A stretch of 64,000 nucleotides of DNA from Viridibacillus arvi (GCF_001274945.1 NZ_LILB01000007.1:135108-199107); one strand, 5' to 3'; counted from the stretch's first letter, positions 51,888-61,788 are shown. Made by a program: numbers and translations. The notes: a model not told the origin generated them from the sequence alone.

Positions 51888-53293
51888 ATGAGATTATAAG
51901 CTTGTAATGCACGTTTTCTTGCAAAATTATGTTCAACAATAGGAAAAGGATAGTCTTTACCTAATTCTAAATGTGCTAATGCTAATATTTCCTGGGAGGC
52001 TTCCCATGGTTTATGAATAAATTTTTGGGGAAGATTCTTCAATTCGGGTATCCATTGACGAACGTAATCGCCATTTGGATCAAAACGTTTCCCTTGTGCA
52101 ACTGGGTTAAAGATACGGAAAAAGGGGGCAGAATCAATGCCACAGCCAGTTGTCCATTGCCAGCCCATAGCATTATTGGCGACATCAAAATCGATTAGCT
52201 TTTGCGTGAACCATTTAGATCCCTCTGTCCAGGGAACAAGTAAATGTTTAACCAAGAATGAAGCAACTACCATTCGCACTCGATTATGCATATAGCCTGT
52301 CGCTAGCAATTCCCGCATACCAGCATCCACTAATGGATACCCAGTTTGTCCCAACTTCCATTTGTTGAAATCACTTGATGAACCTTCCCATGGAAAAGTG
52401 TTATATGCTTCTCTCAATGGCTTTATAGGCATAGTAGGAAAGTGGATTAGCTGGTCATATGCAAAATCGCGCCAAACCAGTTGTCTTAAAAACGTTTCAG
52501 TAGATGGACCTTGTATTTCGTGGGATTGAATAGAATGCCAAATCGACTTCACACTAATATTCCCCCATACTAAATAAGGGGATAGAAGTGAAGTAGCCTG
52601 TGCGCTAGGGAAATCTTTATAGCGTTCATATTTATTAAGTCCATATTCTAGAAACTCTGTCCAATGACTAATCGCTTCTTGTTCCCCAATTTCCCAATGT
52701 TGATCTAGCCTAGATTCTAAGCTGTTAGTTGATAATAACTGTAGTTCATGTATTTCTAATGATGCAGGTAATGTAGCTAGAGTAGAAGTCATCTTCGGAA
52801 TGGCATAAGGAGTGGAGACATGTTCTTGCATAGTTCTCTTCCAGTAAGAAGTGAATACTTTATACGGTTCATGGTTTTTATTTAAAATGTTGAATTGTTG
52901 ATAGAGAAGATTACCGTGAAATGATTGTACTTCAATTTTGGACTTAGAAAGTTGTATTTCAATCTCAAATAAGGATTGCACCATGAAAGGTTCGTAGCAT
53001 CTATTATAAAAAACCGCATCAGCAGAAGTTTCTTTTATAAGCTGCAATAATTCTTTTTGGATATTTCCTTTACGTATAATAAGAGGTATTCCTTTTGCTG
53101 CTAAATTTTGTCTCAGTGAAATTAATGATTGATGAAGTGACCACTTTGCAGCAATACTATCCGCATATTCGAATTCTTGCTCAGATGGCCAAATAAAAAC
53201 AGGTATTATACATCCTTGTTGAGCAGCTTCAAAAAGTGCGGCATGATCGTGTATTCTTAAATCTTTTCTGAACCAAACGATTATTTTTTTCAT
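51875..53293 (-). CDS. phrB: Deoxyribodipyrimidine photolyase
   Basis: 472 residues: N-terminal photolyase domain (IVWFRKDLRIHDHAAL) for the antenna chromophore and a C-terminal FAD-binding domain with LRQLVWRDFAYDQLIH, MRELLATGYMHNRVRM and DFDVANNAMGWQWTTGCGIDSAP. Class I cyclobutane pyrimidine dimer photolyase: it splits UV-induced dimers with blue light. GGAGG RBS. Monocistronic; second direct-reversal repair gene in the window besides ogt. Confidence 0.95.
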   Translation of the reverse strand: MKKIIVWFRKDLRIHDHAALFEAAQQGCIIPVFIWPSEQEFEYADSIAAKWSLHQSLISLRQNLAAKGIPLIIRKGNIQKELLQLIKETSADAVFYNRCYEPFMVQSLFEIEIQLSKSKIEVQSFHGNLLYQQFNILNKNHEPYKVFTSYWKRTMQEHVSTPYAIPKMTSTLATLPASLEIHELQLLSTNSLESRLDQHWEIGEQEAISHWTEFLEYGLNKYERYKDFPSAQATSLLSPYLVWGNISVKSIWHSIQSHEIQGPSTETFLRQLVWRDFAYDQLIHFPTMPIKPLREAYNTFPWEGSSSDFNKWKLGQTGYPLVDAGMRELLATGYMHNRVRMVVASFLVKHLLVPWTEGSKWFTQKLIDFDVANNAMGWQWTTGCGIDSAPFFRIFNPVAQGKRFDPNGDYVRQWIPELKNLPQKFIHKPWEASQEILALAHLELGKDYPFPIVEHNFARKRALQAYNLIKKA

Positions 53294-53344
53294 AGTAATA
53301 CCTCCATTTATAGTCCAGTAAACAATTAGAGAAGGATGATGGTA

Positions 53345-53794
53345 GTGAGAAAAAGGGATTTCGTTATAAAGAGTATTATTGCAGGTACTATCGCAGGTCT
53401 TTTCCTAGGTTTCTTTTTTAAATATGTTGAAGTCACATTCAATATAAGAGTGTACACATTGTTGTTGAATATTGATTTTATTCCTATTTTCGGAAATTAT
53501 CATTATCCGGAAATTGTGGAGTTTCTATTGCATCTACTTATTTCCATTGGGTTATCGGCTGTTATGGTATACATAATTTACTTTAAAAAATATTTAAAAA
53601 GACATCAATTAATTGTAGTAATTTTAACATCGGTATTAATCGCTTTAGTGTATTTTCCAACTACAGTACTATCTAATAGAACACCTGCCCTTACCTCGGT
53701 CGATGCATTAGCTGTGTGGATAGTTGGTCACCTTTTATTTGGTATAGTATTAGCTAGTCTTTATTTAATAATGTTCAAAAATAAAAAGATTTAG
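53345..53794 (+). CDS. Four-helix membrane protein of unknown function
   Basis: About 150 residues with four membrane helices (near 10-25, 57-80, 90-112 and 125-145). I place the start at GTG 53345, nine bases after GAAGG; the ATGs at 53336 and 53339 are too close to that RBS. The NRTPALTSVDALAVWIVGHLLFG segment before helix 4 is the most distinctive part. No family recognised with confidence. Divergent from phrB, convergent with a TetR gene, with a hairpin (TTTAGGTGTT/AACACCTAAA) over the two stops. Confidence 0.6.
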   Translation: MRKRDFVIKSIIAGTIAGLFLGFFFKYVEVTFNIRVYTLLLNIDFIPIFGNYHYPEIVEFLLHLLISIGLSAVMVYIIYFKKYLKRHQLIVVILTSVLIALVYFPTTVLSNRTPALTSVDALAVWIVGHLLFGIVLASLYLIMFKNKKI

Positions 53795-53800
53795 GTGTTT

Positions 53801-54421
53801 TTATTGAACACCTAAACCTCTAAGATAAAAATCAACAATTTGCTTTGTCGCCTCATCAATGGAAGGAAATATGGATTGTGATTGTGCATCTCGGTAATTT
53901 CCTACGTTTAATAAAGACATGAAGGAGTGTGTGGCGAATTTAGGGTCGAACTTTGGAATTTCACCATTGTTCATAGCTTCTATTAATACATATTCCACTG
54001 CATTATACATTTGCTCTTCAGATTCCTTCATCGTTTGTAGCTGTTGATCGGATAAATGCGTCTTGGCGTCTCGCATAAAGCTTCCCATATCTATATCAAT
54101 TGTTGCAGATAGCTGAATTTTGACAAGCTGATATAATCTTTCTTTTAAAGGCGCATCTGTTGCTAAAATTTGTGAAATACTCAAAGCGATTCGCTGCATC
54201 ATATGCACCATAGCATCTGTAAATAAATCGGCTTTCGTGGAGTAATAATAATAAACAGTCGCTTTTGTAATGTCACATTCTTTGGCTACATCATCCATGG
54301 AAACAATTTTATAGCCGTGTTGAATGAATAATTTTGTTGCTGTATCTAAAATAATCGTTTTTGTTGGTTTTGTCGTTTGGTTTTGACGAGGTCTCCCAAG
54401 GCTACGTGATTTCTGCCTCAC
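53801..54421 (-). CDS. TetR-family repressor, likely of the MMPL transporter gene
   Basis: 206 residues. Basic N-terminus (RSLGRPRQN), helix-turn-helix KIVSMDDVAKECDITKATVYYYYSTKADLF and a helical ligand-binding domain. Divergent from an MMPL-family exporter gene 118 bases away; an AACTAACCAGT element near 54487-54500 in between may be part of the operator (weak). It would be released by the exporter's substrates. Confidence 0.87.
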   Translation of the reverse strand: MRQKSRSLGRPRQNQTTKPTKTIILDTATKLFIQHGYKIVSMDDVAKECDITKATVYYYYSTKADLFTDAMVHMMQRIALSISQILATDAPLKERLYQLVKIQLSATIDIDMGSFMRDAKTHLSDQQLQTMKESEEQMYNAVEYVLIEAMNNGEIPKFDPKFATHSFMSLLNVGNYRDAQSQSIFPSIDEATKQIVDFYLRGLGVQ

Positions 54422-54539
54422 TTGAACGCCTCCTACTTGGTTATTTTACGTATATTATAGCATATTAGGTGAAACTACTTGAAAAATTAACTAACCAGTA
54501 TATATAATAAAAATAAATGTATTAGGAAGGTGGTAAAGC

Positions 54540-56753
54540 GTGAAAAAACATCCATTAGAAGCATGGGGAGAATTAGTTGGAGGAAAGAAGTCACGTTGGA
54601 TTGCACTCATAACGTGGGTATTGCTCGTAACGGTTTTATCATTCATGTGGCCACAAGTAAACAGTATTGAAAATGATTCAGCTGAAAATGTTCCAGCTGA
54701 TGCAATGTCTCAACAAGCTGCTAAGTTAATTGATCAAGAGTTTTCCGATGACTCGGGTAATCCACTATTAGTTGTATGGCATAGAGATGGGAAATTATCG
54801 GAAGAAGATTATTCAACTATTCAAAATGTATATAAGAAATTAGCTGATAACCCATTAGAGCAGCAAACAGTATTACCTCCATTGGGTAAGTTACCACCTC
54901 AAGCCTTAGCTGCAAGTGCATCTGAAAATGGTACAACAATTGTAACGCCTATTTTCTTTAATAAAGATGCTATTACAGATGATCTTGAAAAAAGCACAGA
55001 TGAATTTAAAAAACTTGTAAAAGAAGAATTAGGGAAAGACCCATTTGCTGCAAAATTAGGTAGCGATGAGTTGCAACTACGTCTATCAGGACCAGTTGGA
55101 ATTCAAATTGATGCAGTTAGTTTGTTCTCTTCAGCAGATATTAAACTAATGATTGCAACAGTATTACTTGTTTTAGTCCTACTTATTTTGTTATACAGAT
55201 CACCGCTGTTAGCAATAATCCCACTTATTATCGTTGGATTTGCTTACGGGATTATTAGTCCCTCATTAGGTTTCTTTGCAGAGCAAGGATGGATTAGTAA
55301 AGATGCCCAGGCAGTATCAATTATGACCGTTCTACTCTTTGGGGCAGGAACAGATTATTGTTTATTTTTAATATCAAAATATCGTGAAATTTTACTAGAT
55401 GAAGAAGATAAGTACAAAGCGATGAAACTTGCTATTAGAGATTCAGGCGGCGCTATTGCAATGAGTGCTTTGACAGTTGTTATTGGTCTAGGAACGCTTG
55501 GACTCGCACATTATGGTTCTTTTCAAAGATTCGCAGTACCATTTAGTTTTGCAATATTAGTGATGGGAGTTGCGTCACTAACGTTATTACCAGCATTGCT
55601 TGTTTTATTTGGACGTGTAGCATTTTATCCGTTTGTTCCACGTACCGTAGATATGGAAAAAGCTAGAGCTAAGCGAAAAAATAAACCTTATAAAGAACCG
55701 AAACAACAGCATAAATTTAGCCGTAAAGTGGGTCGTTTAGTAACGCATAGACCTTGGCTTGTTATTACAGCAACTGTAATTTTACTTGGGGGCTTAGCTG
55801 CTTTCGTACCTCGTGTACAATTTACTTTCGATATTCTTTCTTCATTCCCAGAAGAGATGGAATCACGAGAAGGATTTAAGCTTATTTCAGACAATTTTTC
55901 TCCTGGAGAACTTGCTCCAGTGAAGGTAATTGTTGATACAAAAGGTAAGGATGTAAATTTACAAAAAAATCTTGCAAAATTAGATTATATAGACGATGTA
56001 AGTGAAGTACGTCAAGGCAGTAATAATAAAGATATTCAGTTGTATGAATTAACACTATCGGATAATCCGTATTCTGCTGAATCATTAGAGCATATTCCTG
56101 ATTTGAAGAAGGAAGTTAATTTGTTATTAAAAGAAGCTGATATAGAGAATGCCACAAATAGTTTTTGGATTGGTGGCGAAACTGCCACTCAATATGATAC
56201 AAAAACGACGATTGCCCGAGATGAATCTGTTATTATGCCGACAATGATTGCTATCATAGCGTTACTATTATTAGTGTATTTGCGCTCAATTACAGCAACC
56301 GTTTATCTATTAGGTACTGTTGTTCTTTCATTTTTGGGTGCATTGGGTGCAGGGTGGTTAGTGTTGCATTATGGTTTTGGAGCAGAAGCAATTCAAGGAT
56401 CCATTCCACTGTATTCATTCGTATTCTTAGTCGCATTAGGTGAAGATTATAATATTTTCATGGTATCAGAGATATGGAAGAAACGACGAACTCATAGCCA
56501 CAAGGATGCAGTAGCCGATGGTGTTGTCCATACGAGTAGTGTCATTACCTCGGCAGGACTAATTTTAGCTGGAACTTTTGCTGTATTAGCAACATTGCCA
56601 ATTCAAGTGCTTGTACAATTTGGAGTTGTGACGGCAATCGGTATTTTGTTAGATACATTTATAGTTCGTCCATTACTAGTACCAGCATTAACAACTGTTT
56701 CTGGACGCTTCGCATTTTGGCCAGGAAAATTATCAAAAAAAGAAAATAGCTAA
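54540..56753 (+). CDS. MMPL/RND-family membrane transporter (YdfJ/YdgH type)
   Basis: 737 residues, duplicated RND layout: one helix, extracytoplasmic domain, five helices, then the repeat. GAGTDYCLFLISKYREIL in the first half and GEDYNIFMVSEIWKKRR in the second carry the Asp-Tyr pairs of the proton pathway. Likely exports lipids or hydrophobic drugs. Starts at GTG 54540, with AGGAAGGTGG upstream. Controlled presumably by the divergent TetR. Strong terminator follows. Confidence 0.88.
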   Translation: MKKHPLEAWGELVGGKKSRWIALITWVLLVTVLSFMWPQVNSIENDSAENVPADAMSQQAAKLIDQEFSDDSGNPLLVVWHRDGKLSEEDYSTIQNVYKKLADNPLEQQTVLPPLGKLPPQALAASASENGTTIVTPIFFNKDAITDDLEKSTDEFKKLVKEELGKDPFAAKLGSDELQLRLSGPVGIQIDAVSLFSSADIKLMIATVLLVLVLLILLYRSPLLAIIPLIIVGFAYGIISPSLGFFAEQGWISKDAQAVSIMTVLLFGAGTDYCLFLISKYREILLDEEDKYKAMKLAIRDSGGAIAMSALTVVIGLGTLGLAHYGSFQRFAVPFSFAILVMGVASLTLLPALLVLFGRVAFYPFVPRTVDMEKARAKRKNKPYKEPKQQHKFSRKVGRLVTHRPWLVITATVILLGGLAAFVPRVQFTFDILSSFPEEMESREGFKLISDNFSPGELAPVKVIVDTKGKDVNLQKNLAKLDYIDDVSEVRQGSNNKDIQLYELTLSDNPYSAESLEHIPDLKKEVNLLLKEADIENATNSFWIGGETATQYDTKTTIARDESVIMPTMIAIIALLLLVYLRSITATVYLLGTVVLSFLGALGAGWLVLHYGFGAEAIQGSIPLYSFVFLVALGEDYNIFMVSEIWKKRRTHSHKDAVADGVVHTSSVITSAGLILAGTFAVLATLPIQVLVQFGVVTAIGILLDTFIVRPLLVPALTTVSGRFAFWPGKLSKKENS

Positions 56754-56760
56754 TTTTAAT

Positions 56761-56801
56761 AAAGAAACCTCGAGGGATTTTATATTTCTCGAGGTTTCTT
56801 T
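56761..56801. terminator. Terminator of the MMPL gene
   Basis: Fourteen-base perfect stem AAAGAAACCTCGAG / CTCGAGGTTTCTTT. Confidence 0.9.
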
Positions 56802-57032
56802 ATTAGTATGAAATGACATAAATATACTATTTGAAAAGGATAATAGTATATAAATAGTATGAATTAATAATATCAACATAATATATAAGAATATTTTAAA
56901 TAAACTGAAAAATAATATAGACGCAATTGGGAAGATGTTTTAATATATTGAATGTACTTCTAAATATGTAAAAAACTGATGATATATTAAAAATTATTTT
57001 ACTGTATTGCTTATAGTAATCTAATTGTTTAT
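56802..57032. other. AT-rich promoter region of the liv operon
   Basis: Very AT-rich, with no gene supported. No T-box or riboswitch elements seen. Confidence 0.4.
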
Positions 57033-57047
57033 AATTATCAGAAATAT
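57033..57047. promoter_or_regulatory. CodY-like box upstream of the branched-chain amino acid operon
   Basis: AATTATCAGAAATAT matches the CodY consensus AATTTTCWGAAAATT with three mismatches, 37 bases before the start. CodY senses isoleucine, leucine and valine, which suits the operon, but AT-rich DNA gives chance matches. Confidence 0.45.
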
Positions 57048-57083
57048 CTAAAAATATAGTATTATACTTAAAGGGGGATTCAT

Positions 57084-58295
57084 ATGATATCAAAAAACAA
57101 GCTAAAAAGATTTGCTTCAGTATTTCTAGCTTCTTCATTGATCATCGGTGCTTTAGCAGGCTGTGGTGCAAAAGATGGTGCAACTAGTGGCGGTAGTAGT
57201 AGCGGTGGGAAAGACAGTGATGTAATTAAAATTGGTATGAACTTAGAGCTATCAGGTGGCGTAGCATCTTACGGTTCAGGTGTTGCAGCAGGGGCTGAAT
57301 TAGCAATTGCTGAGATTAATGAGGCAGGCGGTATTGATGGTAAACAAATTAAACCTGTTAAAATTGATAACAAATCAGATGCAGCTGAAGCAACATCAGC
57401 AGCAATTAAATTAGCAACTCAAGAAAAAGTAGTGGCACAAATTGGTTCCGCAACATCGGGTAATACAGTAGCGGCAGTGCAAATTGCAAATAAAAATAAA
57501 ATGCCTATTATTGGACCATCTGCTACATCTACGACTGTAACAGTAAACGAAGATGGATCTGTTAATGATTATGCATTCCGTACGTGCTTCATTGACCCAT
57601 TCCAAGGGAAAATTGCAGCAAATTTTGCAACAAACACTTTAAAGCTTAAGAATGTAGCAATTTATGCTGATAGTTCTAGTGACTATGCAAAAGGCTTAGC
57701 TAAATCATTTAAAGAAACAGTTGAAGCTAATGGCGGTAAAGTAGTGGCTGAAGAAGCATATATCGCAAAAGATACAGATTTCAAATCTATATTGACTCGT
57801 TTAAAATCTAAAAAACCAGAATTCATTTATATTCCTGGTTACTATGAAGAAGTTGGTTTGATTGTAAAACAAGCTCGTGAAGCAGGTATTGATGTGCCTC
57901 TTATGGGTGGCGATGGTTGGGATTCACCAAAAATGGTTGAGTTAGCAGGTAAAGATGCATTAAATAATACATTCTTTACTAACCATTATTCTTCTGAAGA
58001 TCCAGATGAAAAGATTCAAAAATTCGTATCAGCATTTAAAGCGGAAAATAAAGATAAAGCACCAGATGCGTTTAACGCTCTTGGTTATGACACTGTGTAT
58101 TGGTTAAAAGATGCTATAGAACGTGCAGGATCGACAGATGGTGAAGCAGTTCAAAAAGCTTTAGCGGCTACAAAAGATCTGCCATTAGTAACTGGTACAT
58201 TCTCAGTTGATGAAAATCACCATCCAGTGAAAACAGCAACAGTTCTTGAATTTAAAGACGGTAAACAAGTGTTCAACTCTAAAGTTAATCCTTAA
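57084..58295 (+). CDS. livK: Branched-chain amino acid-binding lipoprotein (Liv type)
   Basis: 403 residues. Lipobox ALAGC (Cys27), Gly/Ser linker, then class I binding-protein fold: IKIGMNLELSGGVASYGSGVAAGAELAIAEINEAGGIDG, IGSATSGNTVAAVQIANKNKMPIIGPSATS, YIPGYYEEVGLIVKQAREAGI. Binds Leu/Ile/Val (or another neutral amino acid). GGGGGA RBS. First of five genes; a hairpin at 58310 separates it from the permeases. Confidence 0.9.
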   Translation: MISKNKLKRFASVFLASSLIIGALAGCGAKDGATSGGSSSGGKDSDVIKIGMNLELSGGVASYGSGVAAGAELAIAEINEAGGIDGKQIKPVKIDNKSDAAEATSAAIKLATQEKVVAQIGSATSGNTVAAVQIANKNKMPIIGPSATSTTVTVNEDGSVNDYAFRTCFIDPFQGKIAANFATNTLKLKNVAIYADSSSDYAKGLAKSFKETVEANGGKVVAEEAYIAKDTDFKSILTRLKSKKPEFIYIPGYYEEVGLIVKQAREAGIDVPLMGGDGWDSPKMVELAGKDALNNTFFTNHYSSEDPDEKIQKFVSAFKAENKDKAPDAFNALGYDTVYWLKDAIERAGSTDGEAVQKALAATKDLPLVTGTFSVDENHHPVKTATVLEFKDGKQVFNSKVNP

Positions 58296-58309
58296 TGATT
58301 TTCTAACAG

Positions 58310-58335
58310 AAAGGGGAGGCACTGACCTCCCTTTT
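58310..58335 (+). other. Intercistronic hairpin after the binding-protein gene
   Basis: Stem AAAGGGGAGG / CCTCCCTTTT followed by TCGCG rather than a long T tract: a partial terminator or mRNA-stabilising hairpin, as after the lysine-binding protein gene. Confidence 0.55.
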
Positions 58336-58380
58336 CGCGTTTTAACTTACCCGATGCGGGTTTAAAAGGAGTGAGATTTT

Positions 58381-59256
58381 ATGGAATGGGTGCAACAACT
58401 AGTAAACGGTATTTCACTCGGTAGTATTTATGCACTTATCGCATTAGGTTATACGATGGTTTACGGTATTATCAAGCTAATTAACTTTGCACATGGTGAT
58501 GTATTTATGATAGGTGCATTTATCGGATTTTATGCAATATCAGGGTGGGGCTTAGGTTTCTTCCCAGCATTGCTTTTAGCGATGGTAGTCTGTGCGATTT
58601 TCGGGGTACTCATTGAGCGTATTGCGTATAAAAGGCTTCGGAATGCTACGAGAATAGCTGCTTTAATCACAGCAATCGGTGTGTCATTATTAATTGAATA
58701 CAGTGTAATTTATTTCCGAGGAGCTCAACCAGAAGCGTATCCAGATGTCTTATCAAAAAGTACTTTCAATTTTTTAGGTGCACAGATCAGTGCTCAGTCT
58801 ATTATGATTTTGTCAGTCTCTTTAAGTTTAATGATTATACTACAATTTATTGTACATAAAACGAAAATTGGTAAGGCGATGCGTGCAGTATCACATGATG
58901 TAGAGGCGGCCCGCTTAATGGGTATCAATGTAGATAATACAATCTCTGCGACCTTTGCTATTGGCTCAGCTTTAGCTGGAGCAGCAGGTGTGATTTTCGG
59001 GGTATATTATACGAAAATTGACCCATTAATGGGGGTTATTCCAGGGGTTAAAGCTTTCGTAGCTGCAGTGCTGGGTGGAATTGGCATTATTCCAGGTGCA
59101 ATGGCTGGTGGTATGGTTCTAGGCGTTGTAGAGTCAATTGTTAGTGCCTTAGGTTTCTCTTTATGGCGAGATGCCGCGGCATTTGTCATTTTAATCTTAA
59201 TTTTAATCTTTAGACCGTCGGGTATCTTTGGTAAAAACACCCGTGAGAAAGTGTAG
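58381..59256 (+). CDS. livH: Branched-chain amino acid permease LivH
   Basis: 291 residues, ~8 membrane helices. Family segments: LVNGISLGSIYALIALGYTMVYGIIKLINFAHGDVFMIGAF, GKAMRAVSHDVEAARLMGINVDNTI and the late GGIGIIPGAMAGGMVLGVVES. RBS AAAGGAGTGAG. Followed by livM after 13 bases. Confidence 0.93.
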   Translation: MEWVQQLVNGISLGSIYALIALGYTMVYGIIKLINFAHGDVFMIGAFIGFYAISGWGLGFFPALLLAMVVCAIFGVLIERIAYKRLRNATRIAALITAIGVSLLIEYSVIYFRGAQPEAYPDVLSKSTFNFLGAQISAQSIMILSVSLSLMIILQFIVHKTKIGKAMRAVSHDVEAARLMGINVDNTISATFAIGSALAGAAGVIFGVYYTKIDPLMGVIPGVKAFVAAVLGGIGIIPGAMAGGMVLGVVESIVSALGFSLWRDAAAFVILILILIFRPSGIFGKNTREKV

Positions 59257-59269
59257 GTGAGTGGTACTT

Positions 59270-60220
59270 ATGAAAAAGTCTAAAGTATTTTGGCTATATG
59301 CAATCATTGCTCTTATTGTTTACGCTATTGTTCAATTCATGATTACTAGTGATCAATTGGATATGTATTACTCGAATTTATTGATCACGATTGCCATTAA
59401 TATCATTTTGGCTGTAAGTTTGCATCTAGTCATAGGGATTACGGGACAATTCTCGATTGGTCATGCGGGATTCTTAGCAGTAGGTGCTTACATTTCGGCA
59501 ATTTGTACAATGCATTTTGACCTACCATTCCCAGTTGCATTATTTATTGGGGCAGTTGTTGCGGCACTTGCAGGATTAGTTGTTGGTATTCCATCTTTAC
59601 GATTGAAAGGTGACTATTTAGCAATTGCTACGCTTGGTTTTGCTGAAATCATTAGAATTATTTTCCTAAATACGGATTATGTTGGTGGCGCAGCAGGCAT
59701 GCAGATTACACAAATGACTACTTGGACTTATGCATTCTTTGGTGTTTTCATTACAGTCATCATCATTGCAAATTTTACAAAGTCTAGGCATGGTCGTGCT
59801 TGCATAGCTGTACGTGAAGACGAGATTGCAGCAGATGCTATGGGGATTAACACAACCTATTATAAAGTTGTTGCCTTTGCGTTAGGTTCATTCTTTGCGG
59901 GTCTTGCAGGTGGTTTGTTCTCACATAACTTCTATATCATTCAACCTTCGCAATTCGGCTTTTTAAAATCTTTTGATATTTTAATTTATGTTGTATTAGG
60001 TGGGTTAGGGAGTTTGTCAGGTGCAATTATTGCAGCGATACTTTTGACAGTTGTCTCAATGTATCTAACAGAGTTCCCGGAAACACGTATGATTATTTAT
60101 AGTTTAGTATTAATTATCGTAATGCTTTATCGTCCATCAGGTTTGATGGGGACAAAAGAAATTACAGACTATTTTAAATTGGGTAAGCGTTCTAAAGGAG
60201 GTAATCTAGATGACCAATAA
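59270..60220 (+). CDS. livM: Branched-chain amino acid permease LivM
   Basis: 316 residues from ATG 59270 (TAGGTGAG upstream; the GTG at 59261 lies too near that RBS). Segments LHLVIGITGQFSIGHAGFLAVGAYIS, GDYLAIATLGFAEIIRIIFLN and VLGGLGSLSGAIIAA. It overlaps livG by 11 bases, so translation is coupled. Confidence 0.93.
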   Translation: MKKSKVFWLYAIIALIVYAIVQFMITSDQLDMYYSNLLITIAINIILAVSLHLVIGITGQFSIGHAGFLAVGAYISAICTMHFDLPFPVALFIGAVVAALAGLVVGIPSLRLKGDYLAIATLGFAEIIRIIFLNTDYVGGAAGMQITQMTTWTYAFFGVFITVIIIANFTKSRHGRACIAVREDEIAADAMGINTTYYKVVAFALGSFFAGLAGGLFSHNFYIIQPSQFGFLKSFDILIYVVLGGLGSLSGAIIAAILLTVVSMYLTEFPETRMIIYSLVLIIVMLYRPSGLMGTKEITDYFKLGKRSKGGNLDDQ

Positions 60221-60989
60221 CCTTCTTCTGAAAGTAGAAAATGTCGGTATTCAATTTGGTGGATTAAAGGCAGTGCAAGGATTGAATCTAGAGCTATTTC
60301 AGGGCGAATTAATTGGTTTAATTGGACCAAATGGTGCCGGTAAAACAACGAGCTTTAATATGCTAACAGGTGTGTATAAACCTACTGAAGGTGAAATTTT
60401 ATTTGATGGTAAACGGACAAATAATATGTCACCACACCAAGTAACAAAAAGTGGTGTCAGTCGTACATTCCAAAATATTCGTCTATTTAAAGAATTATCA
60501 GTATTAGATAATGTTAAAGTAGCAAATCATTCGTTAGCGAAGCACTCCATTTTCAGTTCAGTATTTCGTTTACCAAGCTTCTTTTCTGGAGAAGCCAAAA
60601 TGGAAGAAGTATCGATCGAATTCTTGAAAATATTTGGTCTAGATAAATACAAAGATGAATTATCAAAAAACTTACCGTATGGAATGCAACGTCGTCTTGA
60701 AATTGCACGTGCACTAGCCGCTGGCCCAAAACTACTGCTGCTTGATGAACCTGCAGCTGGTATGAATCCACAAGAAACGAAGGACTTGATGGACTTAATA
60801 GCATTAATCCGAAAGAGATTCGATTTGACTATTTTACTAATTGAGCATGATATGGGATTGGTAATGGGTATTTGTGAACGAATTTATGTATTGGATCATG
60901 GTCAATTAATAGCGGATGGTACCCCCGAAGAAATTCGCAACAACCCAAAGGTTATTGAAGCTTACCTTGGTGAGGAGGTTACAGAATAA
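60210..60989 (+). CDS. livG: Branched-chain amino acid importer ATPase LivG
   Basis: 259 residues: Walker A GPNGAGKT, the LivG-typical VSRTFQNIRLFKELSVLDNVKVA, signature LPYGMQRRLEIARAL, Walker B LLLLDEPAAGMNP, His IEHDMGLV. The noncanonical LPYG signature is normal for LivG. AAAGGAGGT RBS inside livM. One base before livF. Confidence 0.93.
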   Translation: MTNNLLLKVENVGIQFGGLKAVQGLNLELFQGELIGLIGPNGAGKTTSFNMLTGVYKPTEGEILFDGKRTNNMSPHQVTKSGVSRTFQNIRLFKELSVLDNVKVANHSLAKHSIFSSVFRLPSFFSGEAKMEEVSIEFLKIFGLDKYKDELSKNLPYGMQRRLEIARALAAGPKLLLLDEPAAGMNPQETKDLMDLIALIRKRFDLTILLIEHDMGLVMGICERIYVLDHGQLIADGTPEEIRNNPKVIEAYLGEEVTE

Positions 60990-60990
60990 T

Positions 60991-61698
60991 ATGCTTAAAG
61001 TGAATGACATCAATGTATTTTACGGTAATATTCAAGCATTAAAAGGCGTCTCCTTAGAGGTAAATGAAGGTGAGATAGTAACATTAATTGGTGCCAATGG
61101 AGCAGGTAAAAGTACGTTATTAAAAACTTTATCTGGTCTGTTAAAACCTAAGCAGGGAACAATTGAGTATTTAGGTTCCTCTATTGCAGGGAAGCAAGCA
61201 CAATCTATTGTTAAGGCCGGTATTTCACATGTGCCTGAAGGGCGTCGTGTATTTGCAAATATGACAGTTGAAGAAAATTTGGAGCTGGGTGCCTATTTAC
61301 GTAAAGATAAAGATGGTATAGCAAAGGACTTACAACGAGTTTTTGAGCTATTCCCTCGTTTGCTAGAACGCCGTAAGCAACAGTCAGGTACTTTATCTGG
61401 CGGTGAGCAACAAATGCTCGCAATGGGTCGCGCAATTATGGCAAAACCAAAGTTATTATTGCTTGATGAGCCATCAATGGGTCTTGCGCCTCTTATGGTA
61501 AAAACAATTTTTAGTATTGTAAAGGAAATAAATAAAGAAGGTACTACAATATTACTTGTAGAACAAAATGCACATATGGCATTATCTGTTGCGGATCGCG
61601 CTTATGTTATTGAGACTGGGAGAGTAGTGTTATCCGGAACAGCAAAAGAACTGAAGGAAACTGAACAAGTTAAGGCAGCATATCTAGGTGGTTTGTAA
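60991..61698 (+). CDS. livF: Branched-chain amino acid importer ATPase LivF
   Basis: 235 residues from ATG 60991, seven or more bases after GAGGAGG; the ORF opens earlier inside livG, but that extension is overlap only. Walker A GANGAGKS, HVPEGRRVFANMTVEENL, signature LSGGEQQMLAMGRA, Walker B LLLLDEPSMGLAP, His VEQNAHMA. Pairs with LivG. Confidence 0.93.
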   Translation: MLKVNDINVFYGNIQALKGVSLEVNEGEIVTLIGANGAGKSTLLKTLSGLLKPKQGTIEYLGSSIAGKQAQSIVKAGISHVPEGRRVFANMTVEENLELGAYLRKDKDGIAKDLQRVFELFPRLLERRKQQSGTLSGGEQQMLAMGRAIMAKPKLLLLDEPSMGLAPLMVKTIFSIVKEINKEGTTILLVEQNAHMALSVADRAYVIETGRVVLSGTAKELKETEQVKAAYLGGL

Positions 61699-61733
61699 AA
61701 GATGTGTCTCAACTTTAATTTATAAAAAAATAG

Positions 61734-61788
61734 AAACACCTTCGGAGCGAGTACGTAAACAATACGTACAACTAATCGAAGGTGTTTT
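61734..61788 (+). terminator. Terminator of the liv operon
   Basis: Stem AAACACCTTCG / CGAAGGTGTTT with an inner stem GTACGTA / TACGTAC, then TT. Confidence 0.85.
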
